DNA of 64,000 nucleotides from Flavobacterium microcysteis (GTDB lineage: Bacteria; Bacteroidota; Bacteroidia; Flavobacteriales; Flavobacteriaceae): positions 62,001 to 126,000 of the forward strand of contig NZ_VFJE01000053.1 in NCBI RefSeq assembly GCF_006385255.1. The letters are read 5' to 3'. The notes under the pieces were generated by a model, which made no database searches, had not been told where the DNA came from, and saw only the letters and a program-made list of their open reading frames with translations. The translations under genes and the position numbers were made by a program. Position 1 is the stretch's first letter. The number at the start of each line of letters is the position of its first letter. Shown here piece after piece: positions 30,726 through 39,166 of the stretch.

Positions 30726-32921
30726 TTAATTCGCCACTTCGCTGATAAACTTAATGCGCATCAAACGAAGTTCTTCGATGTCGTAATCGCCATCAAATTC
30801 CTTAAGGGCGTCTTTTATATTATCAGAATGTGATTCCATAAAATATTCATGGATTTCTTCCTGCTGGTCCTCGTCTAAAATATCGTCAATCCAGTATTTG
30901 ATATTCAGTTTGGTACCTGAATAGACAATCTGCTCCATTTCTTTTAGCAGTAAGTCCATCTCAAGTCCTTTGGCTTTTGCGATGTCGTTTAGGGAAAGCT
31001 TTCTGTCTACGTTTTGGATAATGTATAATTTCAAAGCTGAATTCGCTCCAGTAGATTTTACAACTAAATCATCCGGACGGATAATATCGTTGTCTTCAAC
31101 ATAACGCCCTATCAGCTCGACAAAATCTTTACCGTATTTCTTGGCTTTTCCTTCTCCAACGCCGTGAACACTACCCAATTCCTCAATAGAAACCGGATAT
31201 TTCAAAGCCATATCTTCTAATGACGGATCCTGGAATACCACAAATGGCGGCACACCCAGTTTTTTCGCTACTTTTTTACGCAAATCACGCAACATGCCCA
31301 TCAAAACTTCATCTGCTGTACCCGATGATTTTGCCGCTGTAACAATAGCTTCGTCTTCTGCTTCGTTATAATCATGGTCTTCTGACATCATGAAAGAAGT
31401 AGGGTTTTTGATAAAATCAGCGCCTTTTTCCGTAAGCTTCAATATGCCGTAGGTTTCGATATCTTTTGACAGATAACCATCTACCAGAACCTGACGAATC
31501 AGAGCCATCCAATAGCGTTCGTCAAAATCAGCACCGCTGCCAAAGAAACTCTGTGCATCGGTTTTATGTGCCTTGATGGTAGCGTTGATTTTACCAATCA
31601 AGGTGAAAATAATCTCTTTTGATTTGTATAAATGTTTGGTATCACGAACAATCTTCAGCAATTTGACTACCTGGTCTTTTGCCTCCACTTTTTTCTTCGG
31701 ATTCCTTACGTTATCGTCCATATCGGCACCTTCGCCTGTCTCGCTGTCGAATTCTTCTCCAAAATAATGCAATAAGAATTTCCTTCTTGACATAGAAGTT
31801 TCCGCATAGGCTACAACTTCCTGCAAAAGCGCAAAACCAATTTCCTGTTCGGCAACCGGTTTTCCGGCCATAAATTTCTCCAGCTTTTCTACATCTTTGT
31901 ATGAATAGTACGCCAAACAATGTCCTTCACCGCCGTCACGTCCTGCCCTACCCGTTTCCTGGTAATAGCTTTCTAATGATTTTGGAATATCGTGGTGAAT
32001 AACAAAACGAACATCCGGTTTGTCAATTCCCATTCCAAAAGCAATTGTTGCGACTACAACATCAACATCTTCCATCAGGAACATATCCTGGTGTTTGGCA
32101 CGTGTTTTAGCATCCAGACCCGCATGATACGGAACCGCACTGATTCCGTTTACCTGCAAAACCTGAGCAATTTCCTCTACCTTTTTACGGCTAAGGCAAT
32201 AGATGATTCCGGATTTTCCTTTATGTTGTTTGATAAATCGGATAATATCCGATTCAATGTTTTTAGTTTTTGTACGTACCTCATAAAACAAATTCGGACG
32301 GTTGAACGATGCCTTGAATGTCGTAGCATTGACCATATCCAAATTCTTTAGGATGTCTTCCTGTACTTTAGGCGTAGCTGTTGCCGTTAATCCAATTACC
32401 GGAATATCTCCAAGCTGTTTTATAATGGCCCGAAGGTTTCGATATTCCGGACGGAAGTCATGTCCCCATTCCGAAATACAGTGCGCTTCGTCAATAGCCA
32501 CAAAAGAAAGCGGCACGCTTTTCAGAAACTGTATGTATTCTTCTTTGGTTAGCGATTCCGGCGCTACGTATAATAATTTTGTAATTCCGGAAACAATATC
32601 CTTTTTTACCTGAGCGATTTCGGTTTTTGTAAGTGATGAATTTAAAACGTGGGCGATTCCATTTTCCGAAGAAAGGCTTCGAATGGCATCCACCTGATTT
32701 TTCATAAGCGCAATAAGCGGAGAAACTACAATTGCCGTACCTTCCTGTGTTAGGGCTGGAAGTTGGTAGCAGAGGGATTTTCCGCCACCGGTAGGCATAA
32801 TAACGAATGTATTATTTCTGTGTATGATACTCTTGACAACTTGTTCTTGCAATCCCTTAAATTGGCTGAAGCCAAAATATTTTTTTAACTCGTAGTGGAT
32901 GTCAATTTCGTTTGAATTCAT
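30726..32921 (-). CDS. recQ: ATP-dependent DNA helicase RecQ
   Basis: The 731-residue protein has all RecQ parts in order: FVIMPTGGGKSLCYQLPAL (Walker A, near 45), FVAIDEAHCISEWGHDFRPE (DEAH box and aromatic-rich loop, near 140), YYQETGRAGRDGGEGHCLAY (motif VI), an RQC winged-helix region, and an HRDC-like region near 590-660 (VYSGTKLNIKYWIDDIL after it). The zinc-binding cysteine set is reduced, as is usual in Bacteroidota RecQ proteins. It unwinds 3'-5' in recombination and fork repair. Its start overlaps the plus-strand kdsD region by ten bases if the longest frame of kdsD is used. Confidence 0.95.
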   Translation of the reverse strand: MNSNEIDIHYELKKYFGFSQFKGLQEQVVKSIIHRNNTFVIMPTGGGKSLCYQLPALTQEGTAIVVSPLIALMKNQVDAIRSLSSENGIAHVLNSSLTKTEIAQVKKDIVSGITKLLYVAPESLTKEEYIQFLKSVPLSFVAIDEAHCISEWGHDFRPEYRNLRAIIKQLGDIPVIGLTATATPKVQEDILKNLDMVNATTFKASFNRPNLFYEVRTKTKNIESDIIRFIKQHKGKSGIIYCLSRKKVEEIAQVLQVNGISAVPYHAGLDAKTRAKHQDMFLMEDVDVVVATIAFGMGIDKPDVRFVIHHDIPKSLESYYQETGRAGRDGGEGHCLAYYSYKDVEKLEKFMAGKPVAEQEIGFALLQEVVAYAETSMSRRKFLLHYFGEEFDSETGEGADMDDNVRNPKKKVEAKDQVVKLLKIVRDTKHLYKSKEIIFTLIGKINATIKAHKTDAQSFFGSGADFDERYWMALIRQVLVDGYLSKDIETYGILKLTEKGADFIKNPTSFMMSEDHDYNEAEDEAIVTAAKSSGTADEVLMGMLRDLRKKVAKKLGVPPFVVFQDPSLEDMALKYPVSIEELGSVHGVGEGKAKKYGKDFVELIGRYVEDNDIIRPDDLVVKSTGANSALKLYIIQNVDRKLSLNDIAKAKGLEMDLLLKEMEQIVYSGTKLNIKYWIDDILDEDQQEEIHEYFMESHSDNIKDALKEFDGDYDIEELRLMRIKFISEVAN

Positions 32922-32943
32922 TCTTTTTTAATGGTATTTTACA

Positions 32944-32951
32944 TAAATTTG
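32944..32951 (+). promoter_or_regulatory. -7 box of the kdsD-tatC-lptB unit
   Basis: TAAATTTG is an exact TAnnTTTG match. It lies downstream of the upstream-most TTG (32912) of the reading frame, so the start codon has to be further in. The TTG at 33008 is 57 bases after the box. Confidence 0.55.
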
Positions 32952-33007
32952 CACAACATAAAGATACAACTTTCTTTTATAACCACAAATTTTATAATAA
33001 ATCTGTT

Positions 33008-33973
33008 TTGATAGAAAAAGAAGCAATATTGGCCTCTGCCAAAAAAACAATATTAGCTGAAAGTAAAGCAATTGCAAATCTTTCAGAACTTCTCACCAAC
33101 GATTTTGCCGAAGCTGTAGAAATCATTTTCAAGTCAAAAGGACGCCTGATTGTTACCGGAATAGGAAAAAGCGCCATCATTGCTCAAAAAATCGTAGCGA
33201 CCCTTAATTCTACCGGAACTCCATCGATGTTCCTGCACGCTTCAGAAGCCATTCATGGCGATTTGGGAATGGTACAGCAAGATGATGTCGTTATCTGTAT
33301 TTCAAAAAGCGGCAACAGTCCGGAAATCAAAGTTTTGGTTCCTCTGTTAAAACGTTTTGGAAACATTTTAATTGCGATTACCGGAAATTTAACTTCTTTT
33401 CTTGGAAAAGAATCCGATTATGTCTTAAATGCGTATGTAGAGTCAGAATGCGATCCAATTAACCTTGCTCCTACTAACAGCACAACAGCACAGCTTGTTA
33501 TTGGCGATGCTCTGGCGGTTGCCTTGATGGAACTTCGTGATTTTAAAAGCGAAGATTTTGCCAAATACCATCCGGGTGGTGCTTTAGGGAAAAAACTATT
33601 GCTTCGTGTTAAGGATATGTTGGATACTACACACAGACCTGTCGTTGCACCAGATTCAAGCATCAAGAAAGTTATTGTTGAGATTTCTGAAAAAAGACTG
33701 GGCGTTACTGCCGTAGTAGAAAACGACAAAGTCATAGGCATCATTACAGATGGTGACATCAGAAGAATGCTTAACGACCGTGATACTTTCAATGACCTGA
33801 CAGCAAAAGACATCATGACCAAAAATCCAAAGATGATTAAATCTAACGATATGGTTGTTGACGCTCTGAACATTTTGGAAGATTTTTCAATAACGCAGCT
33901 TGTTGTCGTGGATGAAGGCAATTATTTGGGAGTTATCCACCTCCATGATATTTTAAAAGAAGGAATCGTATAA
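33008..33973 (+). CDS. kdsD: Arabinose-5-phosphate isomerase (KpsF/GutQ family), Kdo pathway
   Basis: Taken from the TTG at 33008 the protein has 321 residues, the normal length of the family; a longer frame from 32912 begins before the promoter. The N-terminal SIS domain contains IVTGIGKSAIIAQKIVATLN, MFLHASEAIHGDLGMV and CISKSGNSPEIKVLVPLLKR. Two CBS domains follow from about residue 195 (VIGIITDGDIRRML; QLVVVDEGNYLGVIHLHDIL). It turns ribulose-5-phosphate into arabinose-5-phosphate, the Kdo precursor of LPS. It begins an apparent operon with tatC (two bases after its stop). Confidence 0.9.
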   Translation: MIEKEAILASAKKTILAESKAIANLSELLTNDFAEAVEIIFKSKGRLIVTGIGKSAIIAQKIVATLNSTGTPSMFLHASEAIHGDLGMVQQDDVVICISKSGNSPEIKVLVPLLKRFGNILIAITGNLTSFLGKESDYVLNAYVESECDPINLAPTNSTTAQLVIGDALAVALMELRDFKSEDFAKYHPGGALGKKLLLRVKDMLDTTHRPVVAPDSSIKKVIVEISEKRLGVTAVVENDKVIGIITDGDIRRMLNDRDTFNDLTAKDIMTKNPKMIKSNDMVVDALNILEDFSITQLVVVDEGNYLGVIHLHDILKEGIV

Positions 33974-33975
33974 TT

Positions 33976-34803
33976 ATGGCTAGAAAGAAAAACGCAAACG
34001 AAATGTCGTTTCTTGACCATTTGGAAGAACTCCGATGGTTGCTAATCAGAAGCACATTAGCTATAGTAGTCGCCTCCACTGTCGCATTCTTCTTCAGTGA
34101 TTTTATTTTTGATAAGATTATATTCGGACCTAAAGACCCTAACTTTATTACCTATCGTTGGTTCTGTGAAGTCAGTAAGTTTTTTGGTAGTACAGGAGAA
34201 GGCTTTTGCGATTATAAAATCAATTTTGATGTACAGAGCCGTGTCATGTCCGGACAGTTCAATGCGCACATCTGGACCTCTATAACCGCCGGTTTTATTC
34301 TTGCCTTTCCCTTTATTTTATGGGAATGCTGGAAATTTATCAGCCCGGCATTATATGACAAAGAAAAAAAGAATGCTAAGGTATTTTTAGCAATAGCTTC
34401 CTTTTTGTTTTTCCTTGGAGTATTGTTTGGTTATTTTATCATCACGCCACTTTCTATCAACTTCCTGGCAGGATATCAGGTGAGTACGCAAATCCACAAC
34501 GATATCGATTTGGATTCTTACATCTCGCTGATACGAAGCACAACGCTATCTTGCGGTTTGGTTTTTGAATTGCCAATCGTTATGTTTTTCCTTTCCAAAT
34601 TAGGACTTATAACGCCTGCATTCTTAAGGAAATACAGAAAATATGCTATCGTTATCATTCTGATTATTGCGGCTATCGTGACACCACCGGATGTAGTGAG
34701 CCAGATTATCGTAACAATTCCGTTATTAATATTATACGAACTCAGCATCTATATCTCAGGCTGGGTATTAAAAAATAAGCTGAAAAATGAGCAATCTAGT
34801 TAA
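33976..34803 (+). CDS. tatC: Twin-arginine translocase subunit TatC
   Basis: The 275-residue protein has six predicted membrane helices and the TatC N-terminal motif SFLDHLEELRWLLIRSTLAI. The loops SPALYDKEKKNAKVFL and the FELPIVMFFL segment are also typical, as is RKYRKYAIVIILIIAAIVTP. An extra loop between helices one and two (DPNFITYRWFCEVSKFFGS) is common in Bacteroidota. It is the receptor of the Tat pathway for folded proteins. tatA is not in the window. It overlaps the next gene by 17 bases, so they are coupled. Confidence 0.95.
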   Translation: MARKKNANEMSFLDHLEELRWLLIRSTLAIVVASTVAFFFSDFIFDKIIFGPKDPNFITYRWFCEVSKFFGSTGEGFCDYKINFDVQSRVMSGQFNAHIWTSITAGFILAFPFILWECWKFISPALYDKEKKNAKVFLAIASFLFFLGVLFGYFIITPLSINFLAGYQVSTQIHNDIDLDSYISLIRSTTLSCGLVFELPIVMFFLSKLGLITPAFLRKYRKYAIVIILIIAAIVTPPDVVSQIIVTIPLLILYELSIYISGWVLKNKLKNEQSS

Positions 34804-35134
34804 AGAATTCAACGATTACCGTCAGGTAATGAATGAAAAGCTGCTGAATGACGACAACAAAGTCATTAAAAGGATTTTCAACCTTGATACTAACGCCTAT
34901 ATGGAAGGCGCATTAAATGTCAAGACCAAAGAACTACTCGGATTAGTAGCTTCTACCGTTTTGCGATGTGATGATTGCGTAAAATATCATTTGGAAACCT
35001 GCTATAAAGAAGGCATTACAAAAGCAGAAATGATGGAAGCCATGAGTATTGCTACATTAGTAGGCGGTACAATCGTAATTCCACATTTGAGAAGAGCTTA
35101 CGAATTCTGGGAAGCCCTGGAAGAAAATAAATAA
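34787..35134 (+). CDS. Carboxymuconolactone decarboxylase (AhpD-like) family protein
   Basis: The 115-residue protein has the AhpD/CMD redox motif in LRCDDCVKYHLETCYKEG (C-x-x-C-x-x-x-H), followed by MMEAMSIATLVGGTIVIPHL. That motif serves alkylhydroperoxidase activity in characterised relatives, and most family members form trimers or hexamers. The N-terminal 30 residues (FNDYRQVMNEKLLNDD) are helical. It starts inside tatC and lies before lptB; this order looks like a conserved Bacteroidota neighbourhood. A peroxidase or decarboxylase role is inferred from the family only. Confidence 0.88.
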   Translation: MSNLVKEFNDYRQVMNEKLLNDDNKVIKRIFNLDTNAYMEGALNVKTKELLGLVASTVLRCDDCVKYHLETCYKEGITKAEMMEAMSIATLVGGTIVIPHLRRAYEFWEALEENK

Positions 35135-35211
35135 TTGTTAATTAGTAACTGCTTTACTCTGAATAGTCGTTTATTTGTTCGGCAATTTTATAAAGATTAA
35201 AAAATCGGAAT

Positions 35212-35952
35212 ATGATTCTAAGAGCTGACAATCTGGTCAAAACATACAAAGGAAGAAGTGTTGTAAAAGGTATTTCTGTAGAAGTAAATCAAGGAGAAAT
35301 TGTAGGTCTTCTGGGACCTAATGGTGCAGGAAAAACTACTTCTTTCTATATGATTGTAGGTTTGGTAAAGCCAAATAGCGGTAAAATTTATCTTGACACT
35401 ACCGAAATTACGGACTATCCGATGTATAAAAGAGCACAGAACGGAATTGGTTATTTGGCTCAGGAAGCTTCTGTTTTTAGAAAATTGAGCATTGAAGATA
35501 ACATTATGAGCGTACTTCAATTAACCACTCTTTCCAAGCAGGAACAGGAAGCCAAAATGGAAAGCCTTATTGCTGAATTTAGCTTAGGACATATCCGCAC
35601 TAACCGTGGTGACTTGCTTTCCGGTGGAGAAAGAAGACGAACGGAAATTGCACGTGCTTTGGCAACCGATCCAAAATTTATCTTATTGGATGAGCCATTT
35701 GCCGGAGTTGACCCGGTGGCAGTAGAAGACATTCAAAGAATTGTAGCCCAATTAAAAAATAAAAATATCGGAATTCTCATCACAGACCACAACGTACAAG
35801 AAACGCTTGCTATTACCGACAAAACCTACCTTATGTTTGAAGGAGGTATCTTAAAAGCCGGTGTTCCTGAAGAACTGGTTCAGGACGAAATGGTAAGAAG
35901 AGTTTATCTTGGGCAGAATTTTGAGTTGCGTAAGAAGAAGTTGGAGTTTTAG
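35212..35952 (+). CDS. lptB: LPS export ABC transporter ATPase LptB
   Basis: The 246-residue protein is an ABC ATPase with Walker A in GLLGPNGAGKTTSFYMI, the signature and Walker B in LSGGERRRTEIARALATDPK and FILLDEPFAGVDPVAVED, and the switch His in LITDHNVQETLAITD. The sequence GGERRR and GVDP are typical of LptB rather than of amino-acid transporters. It powers LPS transfer from the inner membrane with LptFG. Fits with kdsD upstream as an LPS-biogenesis run. A terminator lies at 36027. Confidence 0.95.
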   Translation: MILRADNLVKTYKGRSVVKGISVEVNQGEIVGLLGPNGAGKTTSFYMIVGLVKPNSGKIYLDTTEITDYPMYKRAQNGIGYLAQEASVFRKLSIEDNIMSVLQLTTLSKQEQEAKMESLIAEFSLGHIRTNRGDLLSGGERRRTEIARALATDPKFILLDEPFAGVDPVAVEDIQRIVAQLKNKNIGILITDHNVQETLAITDKTYLMFEGGILKAGVPEELVQDEMVRRVYLGQNFELRKKKLEF

Positions 35953-36020
35953 ATTTGGGATTTTAGATTGCAGATTTATGATTTGAGATTTAAGATTTTA
36001 GATTTTGGACGATAGAGAAT
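35953..36020. repeat. Dispersed AGATTTAAGATTTTAGATTT-type repeat words
   Basis: The spacer after lptB is made of variants of ATTTTAGATT and ATTTGAGATTTAAG, the reverse complement of the AAATCTTAAATC words at 30640-30690 and 37068-37125. No coding signal. Confidence 0.7.
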
Positions 36021-36026
36021 AGACAG

Positions 36027-36057
36027 AACCGGGAAGTTAGCTTTTCGGTTTTTTTGT
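36027..36057 (+). terminator. Terminator after lptB
   Basis: AACCGGGAAG (36027-36036) pairs with CTTTTCGGTT (36041-36050), including two G-U pairs, across a TTAG loop and is followed by a T run. It lies 75 bases after lptB. Confidence 0.8.
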
Positions 36058-36059
36058 TT

Positions 36060-36911
36060 TTAGTTGATGGTGAAGTACTGCAGTTGCTTCTGTGTGCCGT
36101 TATAGATATTGACATCTACGGTTCCTTGAATGCCTGGCACGGTGGCTTTTTCTGTGAATTGCCAAAACAGCCATTCGTCTTTGATGGTTTCTTCAAAAAA
36201 ATTGTAGTTGGCAATCCAAAATGTGTAACCTTTAAATTCTTCTTTCAGGAAGTCATTATAATAGCTTTCTCCTGAGTAAATAATTGGTTTTACATTATAG
36301 TGTTTTTCAACTTTTTTTAGCCATCGTTTCAAGCCAATCTTAAGGCTGTCTATGGATTGCTCTTTAGGTAGTTTTTCAATATCCAGAACAGGAGGCAGAT
36401 CGCCTTTATGAAGTTTTACGGTTTTGATAAAATTGTCGGCCTGTTCGATAGAATTTTCGTTCGGGCGGTAGTAATGATAAGCACCACGAATCAGCTTATG
36501 TTTTTTCGCTTCCTTCCAATTGTCTTTAAAAGTGGCATCTACCCTATTCTTTCCGGCTGTTGCACGTATAAAAACAAATCCCAACGGAAATGTTTCTTCA
36601 ATAGCTTTCGCCTTTTCCCATTCAACATCACCTTGGTATTCGGATACATCAAAACCATATACCTTATTCTCGTGTTTGCTTAAAACCTGATAAATCCTGA
36701 CATCGGCAATTCGTTTTTCTTCTGCAAGCTTTTTGTCTGTCTTAAAACTAAAATAATAAGCCAATCCTTCCCGATAATGATAAGCTGTCCCAGCAATCAA
36801 AAGAATAAAAAACGCCCAAAGCGAAAATTTCAATACGTTTCCGGAGAAAAAGCTTTTCTTCTTTTTGGATTTTCGTACTGCGGGTTTTCTTCTTGGAACC
36901 GGTTTCTTCAT
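36060..36911 (-). CDS. Membrane-anchored GH25 lysozyme-type muramidase
   Basis: The 283-residue protein has a very basic N-terminus (KKPVPRRKPAVRKSKKKKSF) and one membrane helix (LKFSLWAFFILLIAGTAYHY, about residues 28-47), so the rest should be periplasmic. A GH25 domain spans about 90-283: VYGFDVSEYQGDVEWEKAKA, FVFIRATAGKNRVDATF, RGAYHYYRPNE, DLPPVLDIEKLP (catalytic acids) and FWQFTEKATVPGIQGTVDVN. It would cut peptidoglycan between N-acetylmuramate and N-acetylglucosamine. It stands alone between lptB and pssA. Confidence 0.9.
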   Translation of the reverse strand: MKKPVPRRKPAVRKSKKKKSFFSGNVLKFSLWAFFILLIAGTAYHYREGLAYYFSFKTDKKLAEEKRIADVRIYQVLSKHENKVYGFDVSEYQGDVEWEKAKAIEETFPLGFVFIRATAGKNRVDATFKDNWKEAKKHKLIRGAYHYYRPNENSIEQADNFIKTVKLHKGDLPPVLDIEKLPKEQSIDSLKIGLKRWLKKVEKHYNVKPIIYSGESYYNDFLKEEFKGYTFWIANYNFFEETIKDEWLFWQFTEKATVPGIQGTVDVNIYNGTQKQLQYFTIN

Positions 36912-37067
36912 TTAGTAAAAATAAATGTTTTTGAGAAAAAGTTATATCTGAAACTTAAAATTATAAAACGCCCGATCACAAGAATTGTTACTTTTTTTAA
37001 ACACCACAAATTGAGTGACCAAAGCAATTCTACCCAAAAACAAACGGAATTTACACAATCAACGACA

Positions 37068-37125
37068 AAAATCTAAAATCTTAAATCCAAAATCTGCAAT
37101 CCCAAATCTAAAATCTTAAATACTT
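37068..37125. repeat. Dispersed AAATCTTAAATCC-type repeat words
   Basis: CTAAAATCTTAAATCCAAAA and CTAAAATCTTAAATAC occur in tandem-like order just before the pssA stop. Same low-complexity family as at 30640-30690 and 35953-36020. Confidence 0.65.
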
Positions 37126-37829
37126 TTCTTATTCGTCAAAACCGACAACAGTATGTAAAAAAGAATCAACAATGGAATTCCCAAAGCTTTAAAAAACACT
37201 AAAAGCAACACAGATACTGTCAAAAATATAATCTGAAGTTTGTTTTTTGCAAAACTTGCGCTTTTTACTTTCAATGAAAAAAGAGGAATTTCAGCATTTA
37301 GCATAAAAGCACTGAAAAGGGAAATAACAAGCAATATCCATGGATTACTCAAGGCCTGCGAAATAAATCCGTATTGGTTATCAAGCAGAATAAGCGGAAG
37401 GCTTAAAATAAATAGCGCATTGGCCGGAGTAGGCAATCCGATAAAAGAATCGGTCTGGCGGGTATCGATATTGAAATTGGCCAAACGATAGCAGGAGCCC
37501 AAAGTAATGATAAAACCCAGATATGGAAACAGCATTTGCCATCCGGAAGACGGAAAGCCTAAAGCTTGATTCATCAAATAATACATCGCTAGTCCCGGAA
37601 CTACACCACTGGTTACCATATCAGCCAACGAATCGAGTTGTAATCCCAACGGGCTAGAAACTTTAAACAGTCTTGCAAAAAAGCCATCAAAGAAGTCAAG
37701 AAAGATTCCAAGACACACAAATAAAAAGGCCATCTTAAAATCCTGATGGAAAGCAAAGATTAATGCTATGCATCCTGAAAAGAGGTTGAGCAACGTTATA
37801 ATATTCGGAACTTGAGCCTTGATTCGCAT
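37116..37829 (-). CDS. pssA: CDP-diacylglycerol-serine O-phosphatidyltransferase
   Basis: The 237-residue protein is an integral membrane CDP-alcohol phosphatidyltransferase. The signature D-G-x2-A-R-x8-G-x3-D-x3-D is complete in DGFFARLFKVSSPLG followed by LQLDSLAD, with FDFFDG-type helix one. PNIITLLNLFSGCIALIFAF is the first helix. About seven helices are predicted. The serine enzyme, rather than the glycerol-phosphate or inositol type, is favoured by the N-terminal PNIITLLNLFSG and by length. It makes phosphatidylserine on the way to phosphatidylethanolamine. Confidence 0.9.
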   Translation of the reverse strand: MRIKAQVPNIITLLNLFSGCIALIFAFHQDFKMAFLFVCLGIFLDFFDGFFARLFKVSSPLGLQLDSLADMVTSGVVPGLAMYYLMNQALGFPSSGWQMLFPYLGFIITLGSCYRLANFNIDTRQTDSFIGLPTPANALFILSLPLILLDNQYGFISQALSNPWILLVISLFSAFMLNAEIPLFSLKVKSASFAKNKLQIIFLTVSVLLLVFFKALGIPLLILFYILLSVLTNKKSI

Positions 37830-37974
37830 ATCTTATTGTTTTTAGTTGGCATGAGCGCAAATTTAGCACAATAAGTTTATAGTGCAGTGCGTTTCTTATA
37901 ACAGATTTTTAACTTGAACTTCCGTAGAGCTATTTATTGTGACAAGGCAAACAAGGAAGCTCGATAAAAATTTA

Positions 37975-37982
37975 TATTTTTG
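37975..37982 (+). promoter_or_regulatory. -7 box before the PorV/PorQ-like gene
   Basis: TATTTTTG is an exact TAnnTTTG match, 46 bases before the TTG start at 38029. A matching -33 element was not seen. Confidence 0.45.
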
Positions 37983-38028
37983 GACGATAATTAACAATAC
38001 AGATTTCGGCTTGTAAAAACAATTTGCT

Positions 38029-39099
38029 TTGAAAAAACCCCTTATAGCTTCTCTTCTTCTGGTATCTTCTTTCGCTTATAGTCAAGCGATCAGGAAATAT
38101 TCCAATGAATTTATGAATATTGGTGTCGATGCGGCTGCATTGGGTATGTCAAATGCTGTGACGGCCAGTACTAATGATGTCAATTCCGGATATTGGAATC
38201 CGGCCGGACTTATTCACCTTGAAGACAAGCAGGCTTCTTTGATGCATGCCAGCTATTTTGCCAATATTGCACAATACGACTATGCGGGTTTTGCCATGCC
38301 AATTGACAACGAAAGTGCCTGGGGATTATCTGTAATACGTTTTGGAGTTGATGACATCCTAAATACGACCGAGTTAATTGACAGCGAAGGAAATATCGAT
38401 TACAATAGAATCAGCCTGTTTTCTACTGCCGATTATGGTGTGACTTTTTCTTATGCCAGAAAATTAAAAATTCCGGGATTTCAATACGGGATAAACGCTA
38501 AAGTAATTCGACGAGTTATTGGAGATTTTGCCAATTCCTGGGGATTTGGTTTTGACATTGGAGTACAATTCGAAAGAAATGATTGGAAATTCGGATTGAT
38601 GGTACGTGATGTCACTACAACCTATAACATCTGGAATATTGACGAGGAAGCTTATAATAAAATCAAGGAAGCCATTCCAGGCGAAAATCAGGAATTACCC
38701 GAGGATTCTGAAATCACGCTTCCAAAAGCACAATTAGGACTTTCTAAAAAGTTTATCATCCGTTATGACTACAGCATACTAGCTGCTGCTAACCTGAACA
38801 TGAGTTTTGCCCGTACCAACGATATTATTTCTACAGATGTCGTAAGCATTGACCCGGCTCTTGGTTTTGAATTTGGATATACCGATCTTGTTTTTTTAAG
38901 AGCAGGCGTTGGAAATTTTCAAAATGTAAAACAGCTTGACGGAAGTGACAAAGTAGGTTTCCAGCCTAACATTGGACTTGGATTCAAATACAAAGGCGTT
39001 CAGGTAGATTATGCGCTGACCGATATTGGTGACCAAAGTGTGGCTTTGTATTCTAATATTTTTTCGGTAAAAGTAGACCTGGGTATCTTTAGGAGGTAA
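38029..39099 (+). CDS. PorV/PorQ-family outer-membrane protein
   Basis: The 356-residue protein starts at a TTG (no nearer ATG) with a signal peptide (MKKPLIASLLLVSSFAYS). The mature start, KYSNEFMNIGVDAAALGMSN, followed by NSGYWNPAGLIHLED, is the PorV/PorQ/FadL-like opening. The rest alternates beta strands and ends in an aromatic-terminated strand region (ALYSNIFSVKVDLGIFRR). PorV and PorQ act in type IX secretion, moving or attaching cargo such as the one at 27408. Which of the two this copy serves as is not clear. Confidence 0.82.
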   Translation: MKKPLIASLLLVSSFAYSQAIRKYSNEFMNIGVDAAALGMSNAVTASTNDVNSGYWNPAGLIHLEDKQASLMHASYFANIAQYDYAGFAMPIDNESAWGLSVIRFGVDDILNTTELIDSEGNIDYNRISLFSTADYGVTFSYARKLKIPGFQYGINAKVIRRVIGDFANSWGFGFDIGVQFERNDWKFGLMVRDVTTTYNIWNIDEEAYNKIKEAIPGENQELPEDSEITLPKAQLGLSKKFIIRYDYSILAAANLNMSFARTNDIISTDVVSIDPALGFEFGYTDLVFLRAGVGNFQNVKQLDGSDKVGFQPNIGLGFKYKGVQVDYALTDIGDQSVALYSNIFSVKVDLGIFRR

Positions 39100-39166
39100 T
39101 TTTCGGGTGGTTTCAGCATGGAAATATTTAGTAGTTTTACGGATATTTGTGCTTTAATTTTATCCT

